Below, piece after piece: positions 16,847-28,700 of a DNA stretch of 44,637 nucleotides. A program made the position numbers and the translations under genes. Origin of the DNA: Prosthecobacter debontii (lineage in GTDB: Bacteria; Verrucomicrobiota; Verrucomicrobiia; Verrucomicrobiales; Verrucomicrobiaceae). Each line of letters opens with the position of its first letter. Position 1 is the stretch's first letter. The notes beneath the pieces are model-generated. The model was not told the origin of the DNA, made no database searches, and saw only the letters and a program-made list of their open reading frames with translations. The stretch lies in contig CAMAQH010000033.1 of NCBI GenBank assembly GCA_945860295.1, forward strand, positions 1 through 44,637, given 5' to 3'.

Positions 16847-19561
16847 ATGAAAGCCATCCTGCTCTACCTTGTAGCCACCGTTTCAGCCTCTGCCGGCCCC
16901 ATCCGCGTGCTCTACCTCGACACTGAAGGCAAAGCTCAAACCACCGTCGGCCCACTACATGAGGCCATGCGTGATCTCGGGCGCGATGCCATCTGGTTTG
17001 ATTACGCCAAAGAGAAAGTGGATGCCGACTACGATCTCATCGTGAAGTCCGGCGACGATCTCAGCCGCGACGCCATCCTTTCAAAACTCACCGCCGAGCG
17101 CAAAGCCAGCTACGAGACATTCCTGAAACAGCGTGAGATCGAAGAGCGCAAAGTACACCCGCAAGTAGCCAACTACGAGAAGCGCCCGAAGCCACTTACT
17201 CTGCAGCTGCCCATGAGCGTGAAGGCCAGCATGGAGCGCACGCAGGTGCCCGCTGATTGCGAACTAAAACTCTTCGCCAGCGAGCCAGACATCGCCAAGC
17301 CAATCGCCTTCGCGTGGGATGAGCGCGGGCGCTGCTGGGTGGTCGAGACAAGAGATTACCCGCATGGCATCAGCGAAAGCGGCGAAGGCCAGGACAGCAT
17401 CAAGATTTGTGAGGACACGAATGGCGATGGCAAGGCGGACAAGTTCACCGTCTACGCCGATAAGCTCAACCTGCCAACCGGCATCGTTTTCGCACGCAAA
17501 GGCATCATCATAGCCGCGCCGCCGAAGTTCATCTATTTGGAAGACACTGATGGCGACGACAAGGCCGATAAGCGCGAGACGATCATCGACTGCTGGGGCA
17601 TCAAGGACACGCACGCTCAGGCGAGTAATCTTCACTACGGCTTTGATAACTGGATCTACGGCTGCGTCGGTTACAGCGGCATCGAAGGCATCGTCGGTGG
17701 TAAGAAGCATCAGTTCGCGATGGGAACGTATCGCTTTCAGCCAGACGGCAGCGCCATCGAGTTCCTGCATCAGTTTACCAACAACGCATGGTCGCACAGC
17801 ACCAACGACGCGGGAGATCAATTCGGCGGCACGGCCAATGGCGCACCCATCTTCTTCGGCGGCATCCCCGCCACCGCTTATCCCGAAGGCCGTGGTTTCA
17901 CCGCGAAGAAGATCAACGTCGTGGATACCGTCCACACCATCACGCCAAACTTTCGTCAGGTGGATGTCTTCGGTGGCTACACCGCCGCCGCCGGTTCGAA
18001 CTTCATCTACAGCAATGCCTTGCCGAAGCGCTTCCAAGGCAAAGCCATGATCTGCGAGCCGACGATGAAGGTCGTGGCGCTCGTCGATGTGCAATCGGAC
18101 GGCGCAGGCTACAAAGCCCTCGACGACATGAACATCTACGCCAGCAGCGACGAGTGGAACTCCCCCGTCCAAGCCGAAGTCGGCCCTGACGGTGCCGTGT
18201 GGGTGGCCGATTTCCAAAACTTCATCATCCAGCACAACCCCACGCCAAGTAAAGAGCGCGGCGGCTTTGTAGCGACTACAGGCGTCGGCGGTGCACATGA
18301 AAATGATCTGAGGGATCACTCAAGAGGAAGGATTTATCGGATCGTTGGGAAAACTTCACCCAAGGTCGCGAATACGCTTTATGGGCGACTTATGGCGCAG
18401 CGTGTGGCCATTGAAAATAGGTCCTATAAGCCCTATTCGACCTACGAGTCCCATGATCTATGGACACAGCACGCTCTCGGCCAACTCGACTCCAAAACCC
18501 ACCAGGCCGCTCTCATCTCCAAAGACGCCAAGCTCCGCCGCAATGCCATCCGCGCGCTCGGCAGTGACAAAACTGCGCAGGATCTCTTCTTCGGGTCGGG
18601 CGTGTTTGCGGACCCGGATTTGCACACACGCCTCGCCGCGTTTGTGAAGCTGGCGGACTTCGCCACCACGCCAGAAATCCAAACGCTCGTCAAAAAGCTC
18701 GCGGCAGATCCCATCGTGAAAAACGACGAATGGCTTACCGAAGCGGCTAAAATGCTCGGTAAGAGGCACAAGGCGCTCAACTTCAAAGAAGGCCCGAATC
18801 TGCTGCCGAATCCCGGCTTTGAAGAAATCGCCGCGAACAATAAAACGCCAGTGGGCTGGGCGCATCGCGACTACGGCAAGAAACCCGGCAACGCCGGAGC
18901 TGACTGGGGAATCGTGATCGACAAAAAGATGGTCCACAGCGGCAAACACGGCTTCCGCGCCATCACGAGAGAGGATGCCGATACGAGCTTCTTTACCGAT
19001 GTCACTCTGAAACCAAACACGGAATACAAACTCAGCGCTTGGATCAAAACGCACGCATTTCGTGGTAAGGCTAGCCTCAATGACCACATCGGTCGTGCTG
19101 AGACTAATTCGCTGAAACGCGACCAGGACTGGACCGAAGTGGAAGTGACCTTCAAAAGCAAGGACCGCTCCAAAGCCAGCATTAACCTCCTCCACGTCGG
19201 TAAGGGCGACATCTACTTCGACGACGTAAAGCTCTGCGAGCTGATCTTGGAAACCGAAGACGACGAATCCAAGCTCGCTGGTGATGTGAAACGCGGTGAG
19301 AACATCTTTTGGACCCACCCCATCGCCGCCTGCAAAAACTGCCACATCCTCAAAGGCCAAGGCAGCGCCGTCGGCCCCGCACTGGATGGCATCGCCACAC
19401 GTAAAGACGCCGCCTACATTTTAGAGAGCCTCATCAATCCGAACGCCAAGCTCGCGGAAAGCTACACCGCCACACCGATCTCACCGATGCCGCCAATGAA
19501 CCTCATCTTAAAGCCGCAAGAGTTCGCCGATGTGAAGGCGTTCATTCTGAGCTTGAAGTAG
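16847..19561 (+). CDS. PVC-type heme-binding protein with membrane-bound-dehydrogenase-like propeller
   Basis: The 904-residue exported protein (signal peptide 1-16) has several parts. A short ThuA-like start (GPIRVLYLDTEGK, residues 17-80) is followed by the 'membrane-bound dehydrogenase' beta-propeller (about 125-500) with calcium-type loops DTNGDGKADK and DTDGDDKADK. Next come HEAT-like helices (about 520-640) and a carbohydrate-binding-like beta domain (about 650-790, LLPNPGFEEI). A C-terminal cytochrome c carries heme motif C829-K-N-C832-H833 and candidate axial Met881 or Met884. Such proteins are a hallmark of Planctomycetes and Verrucomicrobia and probably oxidise sugars at the cell surface; the substrate is unknown. 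The ThuA part is much shorter than usual. The CotH gene follows in the same direction. Confidence 0.9.
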   Translation: MKAILLYLVATVSASAGPIRVLYLDTEGKAQTTVGPLHEAMRDLGRDAIWFDYAKEKVDADYDLIVKSGDDLSRDAILSKLTAERKASYETFLKQREIEERKVHPQVANYEKRPKPLTLQLPMSVKASMERTQVPADCELKLFASEPDIAKPIAFAWDERGRCWVVETRDYPHGISESGEGQDSIKICEDTNGDGKADKFTVYADKLNLPTGIVFARKGIIIAAPPKFIYLEDTDGDDKADKRETIIDCWGIKDTHAQASNLHYGFDNWIYGCVGYSGIEGIVGGKKHQFAMGTYRFQPDGSAIEFLHQFTNNAWSHSTNDAGDQFGGTANGAPIFFGGIPATAYPEGRGFTAKKINVVDTVHTITPNFRQVDVFGGYTAAAGSNFIYSNALPKRFQGKAMICEPTMKVVALVDVQSDGAGYKALDDMNIYASSDEWNSPVQAEVGPDGAVWVADFQNFIIQHNPTPSKERGGFVATTGVGGAHENDLRDHSRGRIYRIVGKTSPKVANTLYGRLMAQRVAIENRSYKPYSTYESHDLWTQHALGQLDSKTHQAALISKDAKLRRNAIRALGSDKTAQDLFFGSGVFADPDLHTRLAAFVKLADFATTPEIQTLVKKLAADPIVKNDEWLTEAAKMLGKRHKALNFKEGPNLLPNPGFEEIAANNKTPVGWAHRDYGKKPGNAGADWGIVIDKKMVHSGKHGFRAITREDADTSFFTDVTLKPNTEYKLSAWIKTHAFRGKASLNDHIGRAETNSLKRDQDWTEVEVTFKSKDRSKASINLLHVGKGDIYFDDVKLCELILETEDDESKLAGDVKRGENIFWTHPIAACKNCHILKGQGSAVGPALDGIATRKDAAYILESLINPNAKLAESYTATPISPMPPMNLILKPQEFADVKAFILSLK

Positions 19562-19663
19562 CGGGCAATGGAGTGCGTGTATAACTACAGCGAACTCGCC
19601 TAAATCTCCAAGTGACGAGCGATCCGACCCTGCCAAAAAAATATTGAGCCATCATGAGATTTA

Positions 19664-19690
19664 TTGTCAAAAGGGAGCCATTTCTGACAA
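19664..19690. promoter_or_regulatory. TTGTCA/TGACAA dyad upstream of the giant CotH gene
   Basis: TTGTCA (19664-19669) and TGACAA (19685-19690) are exact complements separated by 15 bases, ending 19 bases before the chosen ATG at 19710. It could be an operator or a leader hairpin. It shares the core TGTCA...TGACA with the dyad at 16787-16811, but the spacing differs by four bases. Confidence 0.3.
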
Positions 19691-19709
19691 GGTGAGGCTT
19701 AACACATTC

Positions 19710-22700
19710 ATGCCATTGTTTTCCCGCTCCATTTGTTGCACCTCACTCATCAGTCTTCTGGCGGTACTCTGCCTGCCACTACACGGAGCCTCTTTCACTG
19801 GCGGTAACATCGTTGTCTATCGCATCGGCACGGGCACGGGCAGCCTCGTGAATACTGGCAACCCAGTGTTTCTCGACGAATACAATGTTTCGGGCACACT
19901 CGTGCAGTCCATCGCGCTGCCAACAGTGGTGAGCGGTGCGCAAAAACGGCTCGTGGCGAGTGGCACAGCGTCATCGGAGGGGCAAATGACCCGTTCTACA
20001 GATGGCCGGTATCTGCTGCTGCCGGGGTATGATGCTACGCCGCCGCACTCTTCCTCTCTGATAAGCACGACATCGGCCACAGTGAATCGTGTCATCGGGC
20101 GTGTCGATGCAACGGGTTTGATCGACACGAGCACAGCACTGGCGGATGCCTTTGATGCCAATAATTTTCGTGGCGTGTGCTCGCAGAATGGCTCGCAATT
20201 TTGGGTGGCTGGCAATGGCAGCATTGCCACGGGCGGCGTGCGCTATGTCTCGGCACTCGGGGCCACGACTTCGACCCAGCTCAGCACCACAAACATCAAC
20301 CTGCGCCAGCCTGCTATTTTTGGCGGACAGCTCTATGTTTCCTCCGGCAATGGCTCGACGGTGCGGCTCGGTGCAGTGGGCACAGGCTTGCCAATCAGCG
20401 CGTCACAGACCATCACAACACTACCTGGGTATCCAGTGAATCTCAGCCCTAATGCCTTTGTGCTGCTGGATTTGGACTCTGGCATCGCGGGTGTGGATAC
20501 ACTTTACATCGCGGATGACAACACGACCTCCGGAGGCCTGCTCAAATACAGCTTCAATGGTACGACATGGACCGCGCGCGGCAGTGCGGGTGCTGCAGCA
20601 GATTTGTATCGCGGACTCACTGTGGTGGTCACTGAGATTCCCAGCCCAGCGGTGGTGCTTTACGCCGTTCGCAAAGGTGGGGGAGCAGCAACGGGAGGCG
20701 GAGAGATCGTCACTCTCACGGACAGCAGCGGCAGCACTGGGACACTCACTGAAACGCCGACATTACTCGCCACGGCAGCTGCAAACACCACCTTTCGCGG
20801 CATCGCACTCGCTCCACAGCGGACTGACCTCACGGTGGAATTGATCGGCCCTTCGAGTGCGCTTTTCACTCGTGAGCCGTTTCATCTGCGAGTGGTGACG
20901 CGCAATAGCGGCGGTGGCACGGCTTATCAAGTCGGTGGTCAGTTCACTCTGCCACCGGGCCTGAACTATGTCAGTGACACGGCGACTGGAACGGGCTTTC
21001 AGAGCAGCTTTGCAAGTGGAGTGCTGACCTACACTGGCGGCACCTTGGCGCCTCAAACTGAGGTCACATTCACCGTTCAAGTCGTCACGGAGATCGCCAC
21101 CGCCTACACGCTCGGCGCAGAAGCTGTGATCGTCGATCCTCTGGGCCTCTTGGATGAGTCGGATGAGGCCAACAACGGCTCCACCTCTGTTGGTGACATC
21201 TTGGTCGGCCACGCGCCTGATCTCAAAGTCAGCCTCAACGCTCCATCAACCGCGCTCACTGATTCCACAGGCTTTGCGGAATTTCAGTACACGATCATCG
21301 CAGAGAATGAAGGTCTCGCCAATGCGGCCTCCGTGCGTGTGGCTTTGTCTCTGCCCAGCGGTTTGAGCTTTGTCAGTGGCAGCGGAACGGGCTTCACCGC
21401 CATTGAAGCCGCCGGAGTCGTGAATCTCGATGGCATGCTAGCCGCAGACAGCAGCACCTCGCTCACTGTGCGTGTCACGGCGGCAGCAGACGGCAGCTAC
21501 ACAGCGCCTATTGGTGCAGCCAGCATCGGCGCGCAGCCATCGAACCTCTTCGTGGACAGTGACCTAACAAACAACAGCTCAACCACCGCCGCCACGACCG
21601 AAGTGCTGACAAGTGATCTGACTCTGAGCAATGTGGCAAACGGCATCTTCCAAGCTGGCGACAGTGCCAGCTACACCATCACGATCTCAAACGTCGGCAC
21701 CGGCAGCAGCGAGGGCGGCGTGGCTTTCAGTGAAACACTGCCCACTGGATTCACAGTAACCTCACTCACCGGCACGGGCTGGACAATCGTGCAAGGCACA
21801 GGAGCCAGCGTGAGTGCGACGCGCATTGATTCTTTAGCCGCGGGACAAAGTTATCCGGCACTCACTTTGCAGGCCACTATCGCCACCAATGCCCCGACCT
21901 CGGTGACCAGTATTGCGAATGTGAGTGGTGGTGGTGACTTCAATACTGCGAACAACTCCGCCAGCACGACGACGTTTATCCTGAGCGAGGGGCCTGGAGT
22001 CATCTCGCTCACAAGCACGAACTTCATCGTGAATGAAGAAGCTCTCACCCTGAGCTTTGATCTAACCCGCACCTTGGGCCGCACGGGGGCTGTCAGCGTG
22101 ACCGTGATGACGAGCAACGGCACCGCCACAGCAGGCACCGATTACACTGCGCTCAACACGACCATAGAGTTCGCCGATAAGCAAATCAGCCGCAGCGTGA
22201 TCGTGCCACTGATCGGTGATAACATCTCCGAGCCAAACGAGACCTTCATGATCACCCTTAGCGCTCCAGCAAGCGGAGCCACCTTGGGCACACTCTCGTC
22301 AGCTAGCGCGCTCATCCTTGATCCCGACACGACCGACCCAAAACTCCTAATGCAAAGCCCCACGGTCTCTCAGCGCCTCAATGAAGGCGTTGTCACAGCC
22401 ACGGGTGAGGCCACGGATAACAAACAAGTTAGCCGCGTTCAGATGAGGCTGAACAACGGCAGTTTCACCAATGCGGCCCTAACTCCCGCCGGCGCGGGCA
22501 AGGTGACTTATTCACTGCCTTTAAACCCTGTGCCAGGCCTGAACGTAATTCGAGTTATAGCGTCTGACTTTCGCGGCAATGAGACGGACGAGCTTTTACG
22601 CAGCTTCTCTTATGTCGTGAAGCGCCCGCTGACATTGACGAACGGTACTGGCGTCACAGTTACTCCCGCTGAACCGCTCACTGCGCTCGAACTAACCAAG

Positions 22701-25700
22701 ACCTACACCCTCACCGCCAAGCCATCAGGGGGCAAAGTGTGGAATGGCTGGTCATCACCTCAACTTACATTGACCGAAGCGCAGCGACTCAGCAAGACGC
22801 TGAACCTCACCATGACCGAGGGGTTAAGTATCACCGCGAACACAGTCGATGATCCTTTCCTGCCTAGCGTAGTCGGTGACTACAGCGGACTTGTGCGAGC
22901 AGACACGGTCATCACGCCAACGCATGAAAACGAAGGCGCGATCCAGGTGAAAATCTCACCGACAGGCAGCTTCACCGGCACGCTGCGCATCGCTGGAGTG
23001 AGCCTGCCTTTCATCGGCGTTCTCGATACAGAAGGCATCGCCCGCTTTGACTCGGCGCTTGAAACCACTGTGCTGCTAGCGCGTGCGCCACAGGCTGGCT
23101 ATGTGCTCGCTTTCACAGCGGATCTAGGCGCAAAGAGGATCACGGGTGCGCTGCGCCGCCAGACTCGTTTGGGATCGGAGCCGCTGTCGATCATCGAAGC
23201 CAATCGACATGTCGGTGCTGCAACGGAGACCTTTTATACTTGGGCCATGCCCGCGCAGCTACAGACAAGTGGCCTGACCGCCATTCAATATCCGCAGGGT
23301 GATGGCGTGGGTTCGATGAAGCTCAGCAAACTCGGTGCAGCAACTCTCGCGGGCGTTCTGGCCGATGGCACGAACTTCACCTCCAGCGCAGCGATGGGTG
23401 CCGACATGTCGTTGCCGATGTTCGTGAGTTTGGAAAGAGGCGCTGGCTCTTTGAATGGCTGGCTGGCCGTGGATCACACACGCCCAGACTCGGATATCAG
23501 CTGTTCGGCGCTGAATTGGTTCAAACCAGTGATTGCTGTTGCTACGCATTATCCTTTTGGCTGGCCAGAGGGTGTGACACTGCCGCTCATCGGCGCGCGC
23601 TTCAGCGTGCCAGTCAGTGAGAGCGTGCTGCCAGATCTTAGCGCCGTATTGGGAGCGAACGCACTGCTCAGATTCACACAAGGCGCGCTCACCAGAGCTC
23701 TACAAAAAGAGCTGATAATCAGCGCAAAGAATCTCGTGACGAAGGAGCCTGCCAGCAACCCGAGCTATACGATGAAACTCACAACCACCACCGGCCAGTT
23801 TACCGGCAGCTTCACCCACAGAGACGGCGCGGTGGCAAACTACACGGGCGTCATTTTGCAAAAGGGCACGAACAGGCGCGGCTTCGGCCACTTCCTCACG
23901 GCCAAGCCAAAGGTGATCACAGGCGCGGGGCAGTCGGGCGTCGTGAGTTTGAAGACGAAGTTCAATCCGCGTCTCACGCTAGTGATCTCCGAGTTCATGG
24001 CAAACAATGCAAGCACCATCGCTGATGAAGACGCCGCATTCTCCGACTGGATCGAGATCTACAATCCTGGACTCGAAGAGGTGAACCTCACCGACTGGTA
24101 TCTGACAGACAGTGCCAGCCTTCTCAGCAAGTGGCGCTTCCCAAACGTGACGCTGGCCTCGCGTGAGTTCATCATCGTTTGGGCTAGCAGCAAGAACCAC
24201 CGCACGCCCGGCCAGCCTCTGCACACCAATTTCAATCTTAGTGCTGGTGGCGAATACCTAGCGCTGGTGCGACCGGATGGAGTAACGGTGGAGCATGAGT
24301 TCTCACCCGTTTATCCCGCGCAGGCGAATGATGAGAGCTACGGAATCAACTTCACCGGCACGGCCTTACTAAGCCAGGGCACAGCGGTGAAGTATCACGT
24401 TCCGACGAATGCCACTCTCGGTACGACATGGACGGCCAAAGACTTCGCTGATAGCTCATGGACGAGTGGTAAGACTGGCATCGGCTTTGGCGTCGGCGTG
24501 CCAGGATTCACCGTGCGCCAGGTTGCTGCCAAACCAGCCTTTGGTGGCGTGAACAGCATTGCCACATGTGAGGCGCTGCTGGCTTTGCCAAAGGGTCACG
24601 CGAACATCCTGAGCGAGGCCACAGTGATCGCGCCGCTGATCAATTATGTGGGTGATGGCAGCGATGGCAACTACGCTGACGGTGCTGCATTGCCCAATGG
24701 AACGGCGGAACCTTATGCCTTCAAAGCCACAGGAATCCTCACCATCCCGGCGGCTGGGAGCTACGTCTTCGGTCTGAACTCTGATGATGGCGGACGCATC
24801 AAGATCGACGGTATCGCCGTCATGAGGGACGACACGAATCATGGACCAGAGGATCACCTTAGCGCGCCAGTGACACTCACCGAGGGACCACACACGGTGG
24901 AAGTCATCATGTGGGAAGGTGCCGGAGGTGACTGTGTGGAGTTCTATGCCAAAGCAGGCACGGACACAGCATGGAATACGGACTTCAAGCTCGTCGGCAG
25001 TGCTGGCGGATTGCCTGTGGTGACGATACCTCTCACCGCGACGGGAGCAGCGAGCAGTGTCATCTCCACCAATGTGCAGGCAACGATGCGCACGAAGAAT
25101 GCGAGCTGCTATATGCGCCTGCCATTCACCGCCACGAGCGTGAGTTCACTCACCGGTCTGACGCTGCGAATGCGCTACAATGATGGCTTTATCGCTTATC
25201 TCAATGGCACCGAAGTCGCACGGCGAAATACGCCGATGATAACTGCCTTTGACTCCGCCGCCATACTCGCGCGCTCAGCCACGGAGACGCTGACTGCAGA
25301 GATACTGGACCTCTCCGCGCATATCCCACTGCTGGTCAGTGGCACGAACGTCCTCGCCATCCATGGCTTAAACGACACGCGCGATGAAGACTCATTCCTC
25401 GTGCTGCCTGAACTGAGTGCAACGGCTGGCCTAGCAGGGAATGCCGTGTTCTTTCGTCCGACTGATACGACCATCACCGCGACACCTGGCACACTCAACG
25501 GCACACCGCTTTTTGTCGAAGTGGTACAGCCGCTTGTCTTCAGTCAAAAGCATGGGTTTTACCAAAGCCCGATCTCACTCGCCATCACCACGGCCACACC
25601 AGGCGCAAGCATTCGCTACACACTGGATGGCAGCATGCCGACGGCTACGAAGGGCACGGTTTATAGTGGCCCGATTTCTGTGAGCAAGACGAGCATCGTG

Positions 25701-28700
25701 CGCGCTATCGGCTACAAGAGTGGCTCGGAGCCGACAAGCCTGCTGACGCAGAGTTACCTCTTCCTCGATGACATCATCCGCCAGTCTGCCACTGGCACGC
25801 GGCCTGCGACTGGCTGGCCTGTGGGTGCTGTGAATGGCCAAGTTTCCGATTACGGCATGGACCCAGACATCGTGAATAACACGAACCCGGAGATCGGCGG
25901 TCTGGACAAAGTTAAATCAGCTCTCACGGCCATCCCGACCATCTCCATCGTCACTGATTTGCCGAACCTCTTTTCCACTGACTCAGGCATTTGGGTAAAT
26001 CCGTATGGTCGAGGTGAAGCCTGGGAGCGCCCTGCCTCAGTAGAAATGATCGGTGACAGCGGCCCTGAGGGTGGATTCGAGATCAACTGCGGACTGCGTC
26101 TGCGTGGAGGCTTCAGTCGCAGTGGAGACAACCCAAAGCACGCACTGCGTCTCTTCTTCCGCAGTGAGTATGGCGCGTCAAAACTGAACTATCCACTCTT
26201 TGGAAATGAAGGCGCATCGACCTTCGACAAGATCGATTTCCGCACCTCGCAGAACTATTCATGGTCGTTCGGTGGTGATGGCAACAACACCTTCATCCGC
26301 GAGGAAAGCACCCGTGAACTGCTAGGTGCGATGGGCCAGCCCTACACTCGCAGCCGCTACTATCATCTCTATCTCAACGGCCAGTATTGGGGCCTCTACG
26401 AAAGTGAAGAGCGGCCTGAAGCTGCCTTTGCTGAGACCTACATCGGTGGTGATGCTGATGACTACGACACCGTTAAGGGCGAGCAAGATCAGGGCTACAT
26501 AACAGGCGTGACGGATGGCAATCTCGATGCCTGGGAAGAACTGCGAGTGAAAGCCCGCGCTCATGCCGGTGCGCCCACGAATGCCAACTTCTTCGCCATC
26601 TCCGGCAAGGCTGCGGATGGCCTGACGCCAACTGCTGATCCTGTGCTGCTGGAGGTAGATAACCTCATCGACTACATGCTGCTCACCTTTTGGTCTGGCA
26701 ATCTCGATGGTGCCACCTCTGCCTTCCTCGGTGACTCGCGGGCGAACAACTGGTTCGCCGTGCGCAATCGACTCGGCGCGCAGGGTGGGTTCAGATTCTT
26801 CGCGCATGACTTCGAGCACACATTCTTCAATGTGGATGAGGACCGCACCGGACCGTTTGCGTCAGGCGACCCTACTTTGGTGGAGACGTACAACCCGATG
26901 TTCATCCATCATGATCTACGGCCAAACGCCGAGTACTGCATTATGTGGGCGGACCGAGTGCAGCAGCATCTATTTGGACAAGGGGCGCTGACTCCTGATC
27001 AAGTGCAGACTCGGATGCGTGCACGCACGGCGCTGCTGGATAAAGTCATCATCGCCGAATCCGCCCGCTGGGGTGATGCGAAGCGAGGCACTGATTCGCC
27101 TTTGACCCGGCAGGACTGGCAGGGTGCTGTCAGCTATGTGATCAATGATTATGTGCCTCAGCGCGGCAGCCGAGTGCTGGCTCAACTGCGTGAAGATGGA
27201 CTCTACCCCAGCTTCGATGCACCCAGCTTGAGCCAAAATGGTGGCCCTATCGCCAGTGGTGCGGAAGTCGTTATCACCAGCAACGGAGGAACGATACACT
27301 ACACACTCGATGGATCTGATCCACGCCAGATAGGAGGCACTTTAAATCCTACCGCGCAGACCTACACAAGCAGCACTGAGAGCAGCACAGTGGTTCCTTT
27401 GTCACAAAGCTGGAAGTATCTGGCAGACGGCAGCAATCAAGGCACGGCTTGGCGGGCGAGCACGTTTGATGACTCAACGTGGTCCAGCGGCGCCGCCGAA
27501 CTTGGTTACGGCGATGGTGATGAAGTGACGATGGTTCCCTTCGTCGATGCCCAGTCAGATGTGAGCGGCATCCAGAAGAATGCCACGACCTACTTCCGCA
27601 CCAGTTTCCAAGTGCCGAATCTAGCAGGACTTACTTCGACAGAGCTACGGGTGAAGTATGACGACGCAGTTATTCTCTATCTCAACGGCACTGAGGTGGC
27701 TCGCTCACCAAACATCGGCAGTGATGCATCCTATGATCAGTACGCTAGCGGCACCGCGCCTGATGAGGCTGCTTTCTTCACCTTTCAGGTCAATTCCTCA
27801 CTACTCATGGCAGGCACGAACGTGCTTACAGCGGAGGTGCATCAGGCCACTCCAGACAGCAGTGACATCAGCTTCCAGGCATCATTGATTGTCACCCGTT
27901 CTGACACGCCTTCACCACTAGTTTTCATGGGTTCCGGCAGCCGTACACTGAAGGTGCGCGCACGGCAAAATGATGAGTGGAGCGCTCTAGTAGAAACGAA
28001 CTTCGAGGTGTCGCAGGCTCCTGACCTCACGACGGCGCTAGGGCACACAACACCCTTTATTGCAGGCAGCAACGGCAGCTATATGCTCATCGTGATGAAT
28101 GGTGGCAGCGTGCCCACGAGCGACCTCGTGACATTGACGGCGACTCTCCCAGAAGGACTCAGCGCCACCTCTCTCAGTGGCTCGGGGTGGACCATCTTGC
28201 AGGGCACAGGAAGCAATGTAAGGGCCACCTACAGCGGTGCGGTACCAGCTGTGACCGCCTATCCCCAGCTAACTTTAAATGTAGCCATCGCGTCAACGGC
28301 TCCTGACTACGTGTCCACCTCACTTACGGCAAGTGGTGGAGGTGAAATCACGACGAGTAATAACTCGTCCACGCATCTGACTCCGGTAAGCTCAGTCGGT
28401 GATAGTCAGTTCGCTTTCAGCCATAGCGCGTTCGCTTCGCCAGAGGCTGATGGCGTGGCCGCTGTTACGATTTTGCGCACCGGTAATCGCAGTGGAGCTG
28501 CCACAGTCAGACTAACCACGAGCAATGGCACGGCAAAGTCGTCCAGCGACTACAGCGCACAGGAGGTCCTGCTCAATTTTGCCGATGGTGAGTCTGCACA
28601 GACAGTGCAGATCAGCATTAGTACAGATAGCATTACGGAGATCCATGAGCACTTCACCGTGAAGCTGGACAGTGTGACTGGAGCCGCCGCGCTTGGTCTT

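Noticed and set aside
17264-18319. 351-codon minus-strand frame inside the heme-binding protein gene
   Set aside because: It mirrors the propeller coding sequence with a low-complexity V/D/A-rich product and no family resemblance.
18458-19360. 300-codon minus-strand frame
   Set aside because: It is antisense to the HEAT, carbohydrate-binding and cytochrome part of the heme-binding protein gene.
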